Positions 11,549 to 25,684 of a stretch of DNA of 64,000 bases are shown one piece after another. Each line of letters begins with the position of its first letter. Position 1 is the first letter of the stretch. A model generated the notes under the pieces. It made no database searches, was not told the DNA's origin, and worked only from the letters and a program-made list of their open reading frames with translations. Location of the stretch: contig NC_092581.1 of NCBI RefSeq assembly GCF_037975245.1, positions 16,305,303 to 16,369,302 of the forward strand, given 5' to 3'. A program made the position numbers and the translations under genes. The DNA is from Apostichopus japonicus (lineage: Eukaryota; Echinodermata; Holothuroidea; Aspidochirotida; Stichopodidae).

Positions 11549-14500
11549 TGCTGTTCACTCATGGAAAATATTACCCTTCATTCTCAATTCTCCAGAGGCA
11601 CTACAGTATTTAGTTTGGGTTAGACAGTGGGACATTTGGACAGCTGCATACCTTAGAATCTTAACTAATTGCCAGGATATTTTTAAAATGAATATTAGCA
11701 GCATATTGACAAACTGTATCTAGAGACCAATTTTGCTTGGAATTAAGGATGGGGGGGTGGGGAGAGGGGAGGGAGGGAGAGTTTGGAGAAGATGATTAAG
11801 TAGGTGATGGGATTGCTTGTCTGAACAGCATCCTCCAAACTTAACACATCTGTTTGTCCACGTTTTTGCATACTTTATAAGTCTAAAAGAGGAGGGTTTT
11901 TGTTGCCAAATGTACCTCAAGTTCCGATATGTATAGAGTAGCAAAAGCTTCATGATTATATTATCATATTATTATCTGAAAAGTTATTTTTATGTGCTTA
12001 TCTGCCCTATGTAGCTGTTGTACATATGTTGGCATATATACCCCATTGTCAGTTCTCTGCAGTTAGAAATAGGTGTTTTACTTGATACTATTCTCACCAC
12101 TGCTAATTTACAGATATTAGTTTTAAAGACCCAATTAAGCTGGATTTTACAAGATTCCAAAAAAATTATACATCAAAGGAGATTGAAATAGTTTTAACTA
12201 TTTAACCAACTTCATTGACAACTTCATCATTAGTATATATTTCATATCTCATACATGGCTACCTGTGATACCATATATGTAACAATCCAACTAACAGTTT
12301 CAAACAGGTCTATGTGATATACAAAGACAATGAAATCATGCATGTGTACAGTATGGACTGTGTCTATATACTTCATTATAGTTTGAAGATGCCACATGTG
12401 GCCGTTTCACTGTATGGACCCCCTGTCATCACAATGTATTATAATCCTCTTACTCCTCCGACGAGTGCCAGCTGCAATCTGCCTCACCGGGGCTTACAAC
12501 TCTGTTGGAACATCTGCAGCTTTATACTAGTTTCCAACTTTCCATAAAGTATTAGGTCCTAGTTTTGGTCAAGGATATATGTGACCAGAAACCAAATATG
12601 ACTTGGATCTAGAATATTTTTTTGGTCTGGTCGGTCTGGAGATCAGAATTGCTACAAATGGCATTCCATAAATTTTATGTATTAAAACTTATTTTCTGAA
12701 CTGGTACAATGACCTAATATGAGGAATAAAGTGTGCTTACTGCATGAGTGAACATAACCCCTCCTCCACTCCCCCCCCCCCCATAAAAAGGACACTATAC
12801 ACACATAATGAGAAAAACATACGGAAAAATAAAATGACAAAAGCTGTAAGACATATCCTATAGAATCCAGAGTTATGTTTGTTGTACAGAGACATGCACT
12901 TACTTATTATTTTGATTCATCACAGCACGCTTTAAATGTTTCCAATCAATTCCCTATCGATGAACCTTTTAACTGTGTTCCATTACTATGAGAGAAAATA
13001 AAATATAATATATTCCATGCATTGTAAACAGTTAGGGTCTTGTTCCATTTTGTTAGAATTTTAACAATGGGTCTATCAATCTATTGTTACTTAGCAAATT
13101 GTGCCTGTGTCACATTTCAATTAACACTTAATTACACATTTTCATTACCAACATGCACAAACCCTTATCCTGCCTTTTAACCAAATATCACATCTCTTAA
13201 AATTAGTACATTGGTAAGTAGCCTTCTACTTACGGCTTTTCTAAAACACTTTTTTTTTTTTTTTGAAAGAAAAAGTAAAGGCAAGAAAACCCAAAACAAA
13301 GATGGGCAATTGATCTCAGAGTCTTAAATTTCAACACTGCAACTCTGCAAGGCTTTGATAGTACTGTAGTCTGTTCTGAATAACATGTAGTCTTTTAAGA
13401 GTTGCTGAACAAAAGGAATTAAACTTTGATGAGAATTTTGGCAAAAGATGTTCCTTGCTGTCATATATTCAATAATGAGTAAGGATCAAAGACGTTCTTT
13501 GGCACGTGATTGTCAACAAGCATGTAATACAAATATATCTTCTCATTATTTGGCAAATTTCCTGAAAATTCTCTCAAATCTAGGCTTTGATGCTTTGTTA
13601 ATTCTCACACTACCTGTGTTAGATCTGTCAACATTATTGTCTTGTTCAGCTGTTTTTTGATGAAAATAGATCAATAGCCCACACATCCTTTGATGTTACA
13701 ACTGACCATATTAAAAACACTGAAAACAGAGAACTTTATTGTGTAGTTTGTATATATATGTTTGTAGTGCTTTAGAAAATCTGATAATTTTTATCAAGCA
13801 ATATTAAAGATCTTTTGTTTAGCCGGCAAGCTTGTAACGACCAACAAATTACAGCACAATATTGATCCATTTTCAGAAAATGAACCTGTACCCTGCCTGT
13901 ATATTGTAGCAGAGAACAAAACAACAGTGGCTCGTAAGTCTGCAACCCGGCTTGAGTCAGAAAAGCACTGATACTGACTTACTGAGTATTCTCAGTATTT
14001 TCTAGGTGCCATAATTCTATTTATAATCCAAATGCAGCTCTTACTGCTGCCAAAATCTGTTCAATTTTTTATAATTTCAAATATATAACCAAGAAAAGTT
14101 TGTTTGCAGCTATTTGAATCAGTATATATTTTTCCTTCTTAAATTTATCTTCAAACAGATTTGAATGAAGTTATTGTTCGTTTATCACTAATTTACGATA
14201 GTAATATATGAGTAAAAGAGCTTTGTTTGAGATTTTGCTTCATGGTAAATTGCAAACAATATATACACTGTACAAGGTATGTTTGGTCAACATAATATGA
14301 TGCAAGTTATCTCTAGCGATGAAGAGCAAAAATTCTGTTTTGAAATGAAGCTATATACAGCTGATTCTAATTTCTCAGATGTGGAACAAATTGCTTGAGA
14401 GTGAACCACGAGGGGGCATACATGATATAGCATGGCCCTCTGTCTTGATCAGGATTTTCCTGGGCGGCTGTCCTCTGCCAAGTTGAGTTGGTTATTTGAA

Positions 14501-15734
14501 TAGAACCGACAATGAAGAATTTATGTTGAGCATGATAAAATAACAACCATTTGGTTTGGATGTCATATTATGAAGGCATTAGTTATGATTTTGTCCCAGT
14601 GGCCTTCCTACCCACAAATGCTGATCCTCGTTTTGTGTTTTACAATTACCTTGAGAACGTTCATGAATCAGAACCGAATTTATAGACTGACCTATTTTTA
14701 TAGAGGAAAAAAAAATCTAGGTTATCTTATAAAGACAATAAACTTCTAGTTGAGGTTTTGGTTAAAACTTTGTTTCAAAATGTGATGAAGTAATACAAAT
14801 TCCAAGTTGTTTTCTTCAATGATGATGGTGGAATGTTGAATTGGCCACCTGTTTATAACTTTCTACCTAGACTACTGTGTTTCCCCAAACTGTACTGAAA
14901 ATTAATATTCCAGTGATAAAAGAGATATAAGGGGACAATCCAATGGGCAAAGTTGACTTTCAAAAAATAAGAAGTGAAAACCCCATGCTGATAGCATTTA
15001 TAAATATTGGCGTCAAAGCTTAAAAGAATGTTGAATTTATAACATCATACTGTATGTGGCGATATCAGAGAGGAGGGGGATGATCATCTGATGTTGGCTA
15101 CAAGCAAGCACAGGGTTCAGATTTGGGATGAGAGTGGGACACTCGGTTGGGCATGACTATAATGACTCCCTCGGTCGTAAACCCCCCCCCCAGATGCTCT
15201 CCCCTCTCTTCCAGGTTCCCTTGCCCTGGGTTATACATGTATAAATTTTACAGAAAAGAGTTTCCTGTTATTTAAAGCACTCAATGCATTGTGCAATGTT
15301 TACCATATGTACTACATTTGGACATTGTTTTGTTTAATTAAGTCAATGCTTGCTGTTGTCCAGAATCCCATATATACACTTAGCTGTATATATTGCCAGA
15401 TCATCTTGAGAGTACAATCTATCAAAGGTTCATTCTTTAACCGTACGCTAACGTAATAAAGTAGCCATTGGAACCTTTAAGTTTCATCTCACCTTCATTC
15501 TGACCCTATTGTTTTCAGTCTTTCAATCAAATTGTGGCAAAGTTCAATTCAATTATTCTCCAGAATGGCAAATTTTTATAGATTATTTCAGGTATAGAGT
15601 TACCCCATGATGACCTCCTTAGGGCCACTGGGGGAAGAGTTAATTCCTCACAGGGATACATGATTCCATTCTCACTGATTGACCCAAATTGTATCATTTG
15701 CTTTGAACTACGCAACGTTTTGTTTTTCTGCACC

Positions 15735-15800
15735 TGGTAGTATGAAGTGGTAAAGGCGTGGCACTCACCCCACAAACGTTTAACATTCCTGGTTCGAACT
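15735..15800 (+). other. tRNA-like fragment (possible tRNA-derived SINE head)
   Basis: GGTTCGAAC at 15791-15799 is a perfect Pol III B box. About 50 bp upstream, GGTAGTATGAAGTGG followed by TAAAGGCGTGGCACTCA resembles an A box and D-arm of a tRNA. The cloverleaf is not intact: the anticodon arm is poor and I cannot pair an acceptor stem. It is best read as a degenerate tRNA or SINE head rather than a functional tRNA. Confidence 0.35.
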
Positions 15801-18800
15801 TCAAAACATCACCAGGAACCAGATCTGCGTTAAATAGTCAAGTTGCTGCTTTGGTTGGAAAATATATATATAAATAATTAAGCCCTTTTTGTTTCAGCCA
15901 TTGTAAAGCAACATTGCAATGTAACAAGTACTGAAATATTTACTATGTGACCTTGACAATACTTGCATTATAGCTCTCTGTTGTAAAATTATATTTACCT
16001 TTTATCAGTTTTCATCTTGAAAACATCGATCATTTTCCTATACAGTATAGTACGTAGTATGTACAGTCAGTGATACTGCATGACTGCATGTGTTCGTCTC
16101 ATCCTGTTCAAAGTACTTACTATTTATGTACACAAGTGCCATACGTGATCAAACTTTGTAAATAAAGAAACTAATTCAACTGTGGTAGAATACATTTGCT
16201 ATGAACTATATATGTTTGATGTTGAATAGTGAAATGTTTATTTGTTGGTAATTGAGATAATAGCAAAATTTTATCCTCGGGGAGAGATTAAATATAATTA
16301 TGGTGGCGCTGGAAATTAATTTTGCTTGATAATGGTGAAGGTGCTCAAAGACTTCTCCAGTTGTTATGACGCACGCGTTGATGGGATTATAGATTCAGGG
16401 ATATAGAAGCTTGGGTTTAATGTGTGAGCAATAATATTGTGTAATATGAAAAGATTTGATGGCCTCCCACAGTGCATATAGCAGAAGACAATGGCAACAT
16501 ATAAATCCTTCCTTGAAGAAACTTTAACATTGTCAATAATTTATCTTGGGGAGAGAGATGCAAACTTTACACAAAGTTTGTTGTATTTTTGGAATAAAAT
16601 GAAAACTGTATTTTACTCAAGATGGGTGGGTGCTGCAAGCTAATGCTCAAATATAGCTCAAGGAAATTTAAATCTTCTATGTTTATCAAATTGCTGCACA
16701 CGCAAAAGAAGCAAATTGCTAGGTAAAGACTGTACATGATACAAGTTCTTTACATAATATGCAGATTCTTAGTAAAGTCAGGTGCCCATCTAGAAGTGGT
16801 ACTTCCTAAAATCTCAAACTTTCTTTAGTTTGTACTATGTCTAAAGTTATTGGCTAATCCTAAAACAATTAAAGTTAAGTGGAGCTGTAAGGGTCAGTAA
16901 GGGGTGGTGGCAAGTGGAGGGTCGGGGGAGACTCTACCTTCCCTTCCTGTTGGATAATATCTCACTGGCTTCTTGTCCCTAATCTATAATCCATCTATGT
17001 AAACCATCTCTCCAAGTGTGGCTCCTGGCGCCAGGCCTGGTAGACAGCAGCGTATATATGCCATATTTACACTGCAGTATTAGTATTAGTGAGCTACACT
17101 GCTACTTGTGAGGTAAAAGATCTAGTCAGACCTTAAGGTAGTATTCTTAAGATTTTCGGGTACGGGCCTCTAGGGCTCTAGGCCGAGCTCCATTTATTCT
17201 CTTAAGATGGGTGGTAGAGGATAAAGGTTTAGTCACTTGTAGAGCTAAATAGAGTACCCCATTAGGTCTTAGATTCCTGATAAGATTTAGCTATTCATCG
17301 TCTGAAGTCATTTATTTTTCCAAGTGATACTGTGGCCTTATGGTGTTGCCAGATGCCATTTCTATTCACAGTTACTTCAACAGACTATAGGGTTTGTTTG
17401 ACCATCAAAGAATAACCCTGAAAACAAACTGACACAAAGCTAAGTCCTTCCTAAATCATCAAACTTTTTATTGACAATTGAGATGGGTAAACCCAAATGC
17501 TTTTTAAAGTGATAGAATCTGTCCAGGGCTGTAGGATTTAAGTTTCAACAAGGAATGAATGCAGTTGGATATCACTTTCAGTATACAGAGCACAGTTTTT
17601 TTTCTTCTTTTTTTTGCTTAATGGAAAGATCAGTGAATGGGGCATGGAGAGGCAATGAGAGAATGTTAGATGCAAAGTTCTATAATAGAGGGCTGTTATT
17701 GAGTGCACATGAGAAATACCTTCTTCGCAGGGGTACGGTGCATATCACACATGCGTTCTGTTTGTAATGAACAAACACCAATAATGACAGACTATAGATG
17801 AGGGAAAGAGATTAATCTTGATACTGTGTACATGTGAGTGTGTTGATCGGAGCTGTTAACAGTAATAACATTTACTTGTCCAGTGCACGCTGCAATGCAA
17901 TGCCATCTGGTCCTTTTGATAATGCAAATTATCATTTCTTGTGTTTTGATGGCACATTTGTGAAATTGATTGGAAAGAATTTCCCAAATACGCAGATGAA
18001 TAAACCAAGATGAATTTTCATAGCTTCTTGAAGGTATCAGTAGAATTCACAGATGCCCAGTATATATGGTTAAAAATGAAGTGATTAACAGTGACACTGT
18101 TAAAATTGTGTCCAGAATTAACAGATTGTGATGGATATTTGTCCATTGGGATCTTGATGTTATTTATAATAGCTATCTATATAATAACATTGTTGGATGA
18201 AAACATCAGAATTTTGACAGAACATATCCCCCAAAATTGGTTCACATTTTTCAAAAAGCTCTTTTCGTTTCAAGATGTACACATTTGAAGTTTTGATAAA
18301 TCTGGGAAGCTATGACATGGAAGGTTGCACTCATCCAAATTTCTTATTTTAGCCCTTGATAAGTTAACCTCTAATTACAAGCCCACATGTATCATTTGAA
18401 TAATGTGATGTGCCTCTTTTCAAAGAATACAATAAACTTTTTCAAAAAATTGCCTTAAGCCCACAAGCCTATGTTCAGTGTCCTTGAAAAGAAGGTTGTG
18501 AAAACAAAGGAATAGCATGAAAGAAAATGAGGCTTTCACTCCCTTTAGATAATTAATGTTCATAATTAGCAATACTGTTCATTTCACAAATAAAACTCGA
18601 ACTAGTGAGGAAAAGACTGGTAAAATGGTCAATCTTTGATGGATTTTGATGGGAGTTGCAGCTATTTTCATGATTTCTAATGCCTCTTTGAGAGATTAGG
18701 ACAATGCCGTTCATAGGTGTCCCTAGACCTTTTGAAGTATTTTAGCTTCAGTATAGAGCTCTTGTCTGAAGGGCACCTGCTGCATGTGCCTCATTGTTGG

Positions 18801-19370
18801 ACCAATTGTACCCTGTCCGTCCACTACATTCCATTCCATTCATCATGATTCTTCTTTGTCATTTGACCACCTGCACTAATTTACTTTCAAACTAAAGGTC
18901 ATTTGATCTTAACCTCAAGTCCCAGTTTAAAACTTTCACACATTTGGAACTTATTTAATTGCAACTTTGAACAGGATTAGGACAATTACCCCAGAGAGGA
19001 AGTGCTTATCCTCAGTACCTCGTAAACTTGAATCTATTGTATAGCACTGTGTCAATTAAAATGGCTTGTTGTGTACAAACTTACCTATATATAGTGCCCT
19101 TTGGCTAATATTAGTTGATGAATGCAGTCACAATAAACCTCTGCAGTTCTCTCATTCCAAAGTCTATTTTTATTTATTTATTTTTTGGGGGTGATGATGC
19201 ACTTGCCCAAATTTGGCATTGTGTTGTTGTACCGCACTGTCAGGGGATTATTTATCCGGTATCGCATTGCAAAAATAATGCAAAATGCTAATCGGTGCAA
19301 AATGGTCAGATTGCTACACAAGTGCGAAGACCTTATATCTGATGTATATAGTGCAGTTCTTTACACACTA

Positions 19371-19588
19371 CAGACAATTCAGAGCTTTAAAAACTGCTAT
19401 ATACAAAATGTGGACACTTAATTATTTCCTGACTATTTTTAATATAATATTAATATAATAATAATAAAAGATAAAAAATAGAAGTAGTTTATAAGAGACA
19501 ATTCAGAGCCTTCAAAACTGCTTTACAAATTTGGACACTTAATTATTCCCTGACTGTTTTTAATATAATATTAATATAATAATATTGA
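19371..19588. repeat. Tandem duplication of ~95-bp unit, period ~126 bp
   Basis: AGACAATTCAGAGC begins both copies (about 19371 and 19495). The copies share CTGACT.TTTTTAATATAATA and TTAATATAATAATA. The second copy runs straight into a LINE-tail-like sequence. Confidence 0.8.
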
Positions 19589-19640
19589 GGATTTATAAAG
19601 CGCAGAGATATCCACCGATAATGGTGCTCAAGGTGCAATA
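19585..19640 (-). mobile_element. Short LINE 3'-end remnant
   Basis: ATTTATAAAGCGC ... GGTGCTCAAGGTGC resembles the 3' UTR of the retrotransposon at 34430-34830 (TTATATAGCGCC ... CTGCTCAAGGCGC), in the same minus orientation and next to the same kind of ATA-rich tail. Only about 55 bp remain. Confidence 0.6.
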
Positions 19641-22600
19641 AGGGTGCTCAAGTTTACAGACCATATTTAACTGTTAAAGGAGTCAAAAATCAGTCAGATA
19701 TCATCCTGAAATTTGGTTACGTATGTTCTTTGGCTGCTGGTGCCGTGATGTCATTACTGTAGAAAAAGCCCATGCCCATGTAGGCATATACTTGTACATG
19801 TACACACACCAAATCTGAAGTTCATTTATCTTTCAGGGTGTAAGAATTTGCAACATATATCTGGTTATACTTTTGATGTCATAACCTTTGACATTTTATG
19901 ATTATTTATACTATATTAACATTAAAAGCCATATTTTTATATGGGTATATAATTGACGGTAGGTCCTTTCGGCATGTAATAAATAACCAACAGATTTTTT
20001 TTGGGGGGGGGGGAAGGGGGGTTATGAACATTGATCTTATATCTTTCATTGTATTATGTCATACTGTACATGCAAAACGAGCTGTATTTTACCTTGACAT
20101 TTTGAGGATCTCGTGCATTACCATATTTCACTAAAAGTTTAGCAAAGGAACCATAAAACATAATTTTGGCAATTAATCCACAGACACAAACACACACACA
20201 AGATACAACATGAACAATGAAATTCGAAGCGTTGGGTTTGTAAAAGTTAAGAACAAAACAGAAATTAAATTTGTAGGTCACATAGCGTACACTGTTGGTT
20301 GCTAATTCATAGTGCAGTGGTATAGTCACATTGATCTGATATATAACCAATGGTATGTATGTGAATTCCACATGGTAGCTGGATTAGAATATGGCACAGT
20401 TAAAGTTGACCACAAATGATCACAATACAAAACTGGTAAATACTGTTTTCAAAGTCTGAAAGTTCATGAAAGGTTCATATAGACTGCTGTCCATATTAGA
20501 GTTGGACAGCTAGACCACTACAACAATGGTCTATTGTGACCTGAACAATGGTCCTAAAATACAAAGATTTGCTGTTCTTTTGTTAGCTTGTTTGATTTTT
20601 TCCATTCTGAATATTTTATAATTAAGGTAAACGACAAACATGTGGATGGTATTTAACCACCAGTGTATGCTGATTAAATACAATTAGAACTACAGCACAC
20701 TCATGGCTGAATAATATTCTTTACAGTTTAACATTGCGGTCACTATTATAAAGTCTGGATTGAGAAGAGGCTCGGTTCCAAGTTTCCTATGCACAGTAAA
20801 ACCTTGTATTTACCCAGGAGGGAAAAAGCCAGGTTTCATTTTATGGATTATATTGAGAATTCTGAAGGATAGTGCAGTATCATTTTCTTCTTTTTTCTGT
20901 CAAATTTAGAAGATTTAAATACAGTTTTGTCCAATATATACAAAGATGACAGAACTTCAATATCACCATAGCAACACAATAATTCCTCCTAAACATTGTT
21001 AATATCTTCTACACTGGATTGAGTGACATATTATTTTATTACGTCTCAGCATGGTGCAGCAGCGATATCTGATAGGGGTATGGTATATTTTCTCCGAAGA
21101 CATTTAACAATCTCCATTAAAATTAGAAGAAACACTTCCAGATACCCAAGAGATACAATTATTGAGGGGTGTCTCAAGAGAAAATCCTTAAAGGTGTGCA
21201 TTAATTTATATGAAAATTGAACCAATTGGTAAATGTCTTACAAAATTTGTCATTTTTGTGTCGAAATTTGTGATTGCAGGTACGTGTCATAGCCTGCATG
21301 AGTAGGCTCTCTTGAGACTCCAGGAAACTTGAGAACTTTAGAGAAACATTTTTAAAATTGTAGTTATACATGACCCACATACTTGTCATCGTATTTGGAG
21401 GGAACAAATCATTCGAGCCAGTTTTCAGATTACTTGAGAAAAGTTTTGAGGGAATTGTCAAGGAAAAGGAACATGTATACATGTTAACACTTTATTGTCA
21501 GATGTAAATACTGCGGAATAATTAAGTGTTAACTTTAGTGTAGTTAGTTTTGAAAACTCTGGACTCTCTCTTTAATATAAAGTACTATGATCTCTACAGG
21601 TAGCTGTGTACAAATGCTGCTATTCTCTACATGTTATACCAGTATAACAATTGCCAATTTTGTTACATAACTATGCATTTTGTTATGCGATACTGGATAA
21701 ATTATTCCCTGAATAATCGTAGCTCAATATTAAACTTCCAATTTCTTGTAAAGGAAATAGAGACCTATAGGGATAAAACTGGTTTAAAAGAATGTCTTCA
21801 GACTACTTAAGATTTAGATAAGGAAATGGCTGAAAAATGATTACAAGAATATACAATTTTGTAGAAATAATCTTACAAATACTAGCTGTATGTAGCTGGA
21901 TCCTGTTCACATTATTTGAACTTCAGGATTAGGACTATGAATAACTTTTGATCTAGAGTGTTTTAGGTTCCGATGGTCCTTGTATTAAATTAGTGTTGAA
22001 AGGGAGTAAATAATATATGGAAAGATGTAAATATATCAATATATAGATATCTCTTTTATAGTTATTATCGTTTAGCTATAATACTCTGTTTGTCTCTAGT
22101 TCTCTACTCACATAATCGGAACTTAAGGACTAAAGAACTATATTAACAAATTAAATCAAGCTTGTCTTTGGGCTCGGATTGTTGTAGTATTATTAAATTA
22201 GTGTCAAAATAGAGCTTGGATGTTCTTATTGTATCTATCGATAAAACTCAAAATGGCGCTGGCTCTAAGCTGGGCAGACTGCTGCTTTAAGCTAGCCAGC
22301 CTCATTTCTGTCTAAGTTGGCACCATGCCATGATATAATTGGGTGTCAGGTAACCCAAGCTCAAAGTCAACACACACACACATGCTGGACTTGAACTATC
22401 AACTGACAAGGGGGATTTGATAGGTTTGGTTTGCCTCAGAAAATCTCTCCATTGATACTCTTATGGGTATCATCCACACAGATTGACCGAGAGAGTTCAT
22501 GGATACCATATCTGCAAGAGACTGTAGCATTTAAACTTTTAGGATAGGTACATGTATCTCTTTAGTCCTATGTGAGGAACTTGTCAATTTAGTGGTAGTG

Positions 22601-22869
22601 GTATTACAAATTGATCTATTAAGAGGTTGCACATTAGCTGGAATGATTCACATATGCTGTTTTGTTTGAAGTTATCACTGACAGCTGTTGTGAGTGGGTG
22701 GAATAATTAGATCTGAATGGACAAGAAATAAGAGAAAAACAAAAGAAGAGATAATAGACAGAAAAAAGGAAAGGAAAATTCACAATCTTTGACAAAAAAT
22801 TGGGCTAGTATCAAAAGGCCACTCAATGACAGTTTCTTATTGTTGGCCGATGTACTTAGTTGACAGGGA

Positions 22870-23130
22870 TGGGAGAAGGATGAGAGAAGAGAAGAGAAGG
22901 GAGGGAAGGGCTGGTGGGGGGGGGTTGTAAGAGACCAGGGGATTCAACTGGGGGATAATTGAACACAGACACAAGGTTGAATGTCTCTACCTACTTGTTA
23001 CAATGAAACAACCATGTCATTTGGAAGGAGTATGAAAGAGGAGGAAAGGGAAGAGGATGAGGAGAAGGAGGGGGGGGGGGAAGGGAGGAAGGAGAGGAAA
23101 AGACCATTGAAGTGGAGGAGAAGAGGAAGG
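22870..23130. repeat. Purine-rich (GGA)n low-complexity tract
   Basis: Two purine-dominated blocks (about 22875-22925 and 23028-23130) of GGGAAGGAG-like repeats lie around a short unique segment. There is no coding content. Confidence 0.85.
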
Positions 23131-24529
23131 GATAGATGAAGGGATTTAGAAGAGGTAGGATATGGCAGTGAGTTTTGAATATCACTTTATAACAAATTAT
23201 GATGAAACTGACAGATATTTGTACCCATGTAATAATTAGTGTTGTTTTCAGTTCATGTTTAATATCTGGGTATTAGTATGTTTGAGTGAACAGCCATGGC
23301 TCTTGGTATAAGTGGCAAAAGTTTTAAACATTGAGAAATGCCAAGTCAAGATTGATCTTGAGATCTCAATCTCGGTTACTGACACATTTTTTGCTGTCGT
23401 AATTCTTTCACGAAGTTGGATTAAAGCCTGTTTATATGAAAATTGTAAATTAGTTAGATCTGGTCTGGAGTTTGTCATTTCAGTGATTCAGTTACATCTG
23501 TCAGGTCTGTGTACATCTTGGACAGCAGTTTTAAGTGAATCAGCCAGAAATGACATTGTTCAGACATTTATGTTTGTTGGTGGTAATACAAACATGCATC
23601 CTTTGTTTTTTGGTCCCTATCGGGGATCATCTGTTCAGTAGGTTCAATACCCAAGGATCAGGAAGCCTTACAGTAGCTTGTTTGAGACCCTATCTGTGTT
23701 AGATCGTGGATGAAAACCGGCTTATTTCAAGCCTTCTCTTTTTGATAAGTGTTCAGAGGATAACGGGACAGGGGTGTGAAATTGTTCACTTTCCTGCTCC
23801 CAGGGCCACCAATCAACGTCCCCATCCGACGGACAAGATTGTATGCCCCAGCATCTGACCACTTTCTCAAATACTGAGGTAGGCAAAGTCAACCCCATTC
23901 AACATCCATGACGAACTACTTAGTAAAATATATCTGTAAGTCCTCCCATAGGTTTTATTAGGCAAAATGAGAGCACTCGAGTTCAATGTTTTATGTAGTG
24001 CTTACTCTTTGAAAATAATATCATTGGTGCCTGACATTTCTGACAACAAAAATAGAAATGGATTCTGTGAATTTTCTCACGTTTGAAAGGCCGATGCTAT
24101 ATATAGAAGACCAGTGTTGCTGTTAGTTATTTAAAGTACTATTGATCTGTGTGTAATATGAAGTACACTGTAGAAAAGTGTCAAATCATTTTGGAAATTG
24201 GAAATCAATTCGAAAGTTTTTTATTTTAAAAGGTCATTAAACAATTGTCAGCCGAAATGGGCTGTATGGCAATGAATGCGATGTACAGTATATATATGTT
24301 TTGTTGTATGGATTCAAATTTTAAAATATTTAGGCTTTTTAGCGTCTTCATCTTGTTGAATTTGCTATTATTTTACTCTACAGTACAGTAGTTTGCAAGA
24401 CTGTTACTAATTTTAACAGAAAATGAAAAAAAAAGCAAAAAAAAAAGCAAAAGAGCAAATGATGTAATATATTGGAAGGATTGAGAATTTTAATGATGGC
24501 AGTGTGAAAAAATGTTGAGCACTGGGATG

Positions 24530-24985
24530 GAAAGAAGAGGGGGATTGGGATGGGGTGGGGTGGGAGAGGAGGGTGGATTGGATGGGATGAGATCGGAGAG
24601 GAGGGGAATTGGAGAGGATGGTGGATCAGGATAGGATGGGGTGGGAAAGGTTTGATTACAGTGGGGTGGGAGAGGAGAGGGATTGGGGTGGGAGAGGAGG
24701 GTGGATTTTGATGGGATGGGTGTGAGAGGAGGGGATTGGGATGGGAGAGGAGGGTGGATCAGGATGGGGTGGGAGAGGAAGTTTGATTGGGGTGGGAGAG
24801 GAAGTTTGATTGGGGTGAGAGAGGGTGGGTGGGGTACGAGAGGAGTGGATCGGATGGGATAGGAGAGGAGGGTGGATTGAGATGGGTGGGAGTGGAGGGG
24901 GATTGGGATTGAGTGGAAGAGGAGGGTGGATAGGGATGGGATAGGGTGGGAGAGGAGGGTGAAGGGGGATGGGGTGGGAGAAGGT
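24530..24985. repeat. G-rich minisatellite (GGGATGGGGTGGGAGAGGAG-like)
   Basis: About 450 bp are built from variants of GATGGGGTGGGAGAGGAGGG and GGTGGATTGGGATGG. The + strand is almost entirely G, A and T with very few C. The proline/histidine-rich frame on the opposite strand is a by-product of this composition. The G triplets recur at short spacing, so G-quadruplex formation is plausible. Confidence 0.9.
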
Positions 24986-25283
24986 ACGCACAGTTTTAGT
25001 AAATAAAGAAATGTAAGTAGGAATACATTTCACTGTATCTAAAGTACATTCAACTTGTTGCTGTCATAAAAAAGTCTTGGTGGTCTTTCCTTCATCAAGT
25101 GGAATAGCAAAAGTTCTCTTTAATTAGATTTACGATTAATTTTTATTCTGTTCATGTCTGCAATTAGCAAACTCCAGGCTAACTCCCAGCTAGCTCTGAC
25201 TCAGAAAGATAATTTTGCCAATTAGTGACGATTAATTTGGGAATTTTTAAACATTGATTATGCTAAATGGTCTGGAGTTGTAG

Positions 25284-25316
25284 TGTTACCAGGGGCATAA
25301 CAACTCCCTGGTGTTA
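25284..25316. repeat. 23-bp hairpin (25289-25311) with 5-bp flanking direct repeat
   Basis: CCAGGG (25289-25294) and CCCTGG (25306-25311) bound an insert flanked on both sides by TGTTA (25284-25288 and 25312-25316). Its right part, CATAACAACTCCCTGG, is identical to the reverse complement of the hairpin at 36658-36688. This is therefore a shorter relative, missing 8 bases of one arm. Confidence 0.85.
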
Positions 25317-25684
25317 CAAGTTACTCAGATATATACATGTAGTTGCTACAGAGATGTTAAAGTTTGATGGGTACGGTTTATATTCTCGGTGACTCACAGC
25401 TGCGTGGAATGACAAACACTGTGACAGGATGGATCAAACTGCTCTTCACTGTGTAGCTTCAATTGCCGATGACAATCAGAGTAGGATGTGACCTTTTTTT
25501 CGTAGTCCAAGTGTTAAAACAGATTATCAGTCTAATTTATTACTCCAACCTTATAGGAACACCCACTCAGAAAAGTTGTGGTTGATAAAGTTTGAAAGTC
25601 ATTGATCCAGCTTTGTAGCAGAGGATAGTAATCATTGCATTGGATTGTTGAGAGAAAGGAGTTTGGATTTGTAAAATTTAAAGT

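Noticed and set aside
13448-13660. 70-codon frame in intron 1
   Set aside because: No domain, no splice signals; length is within chance for AT-rich intron.
24656-25033. Pro/His-rich frame on the minus strand
   Set aside because: It is the complement of the G-rich minisatellite and has no complexity beyond that.
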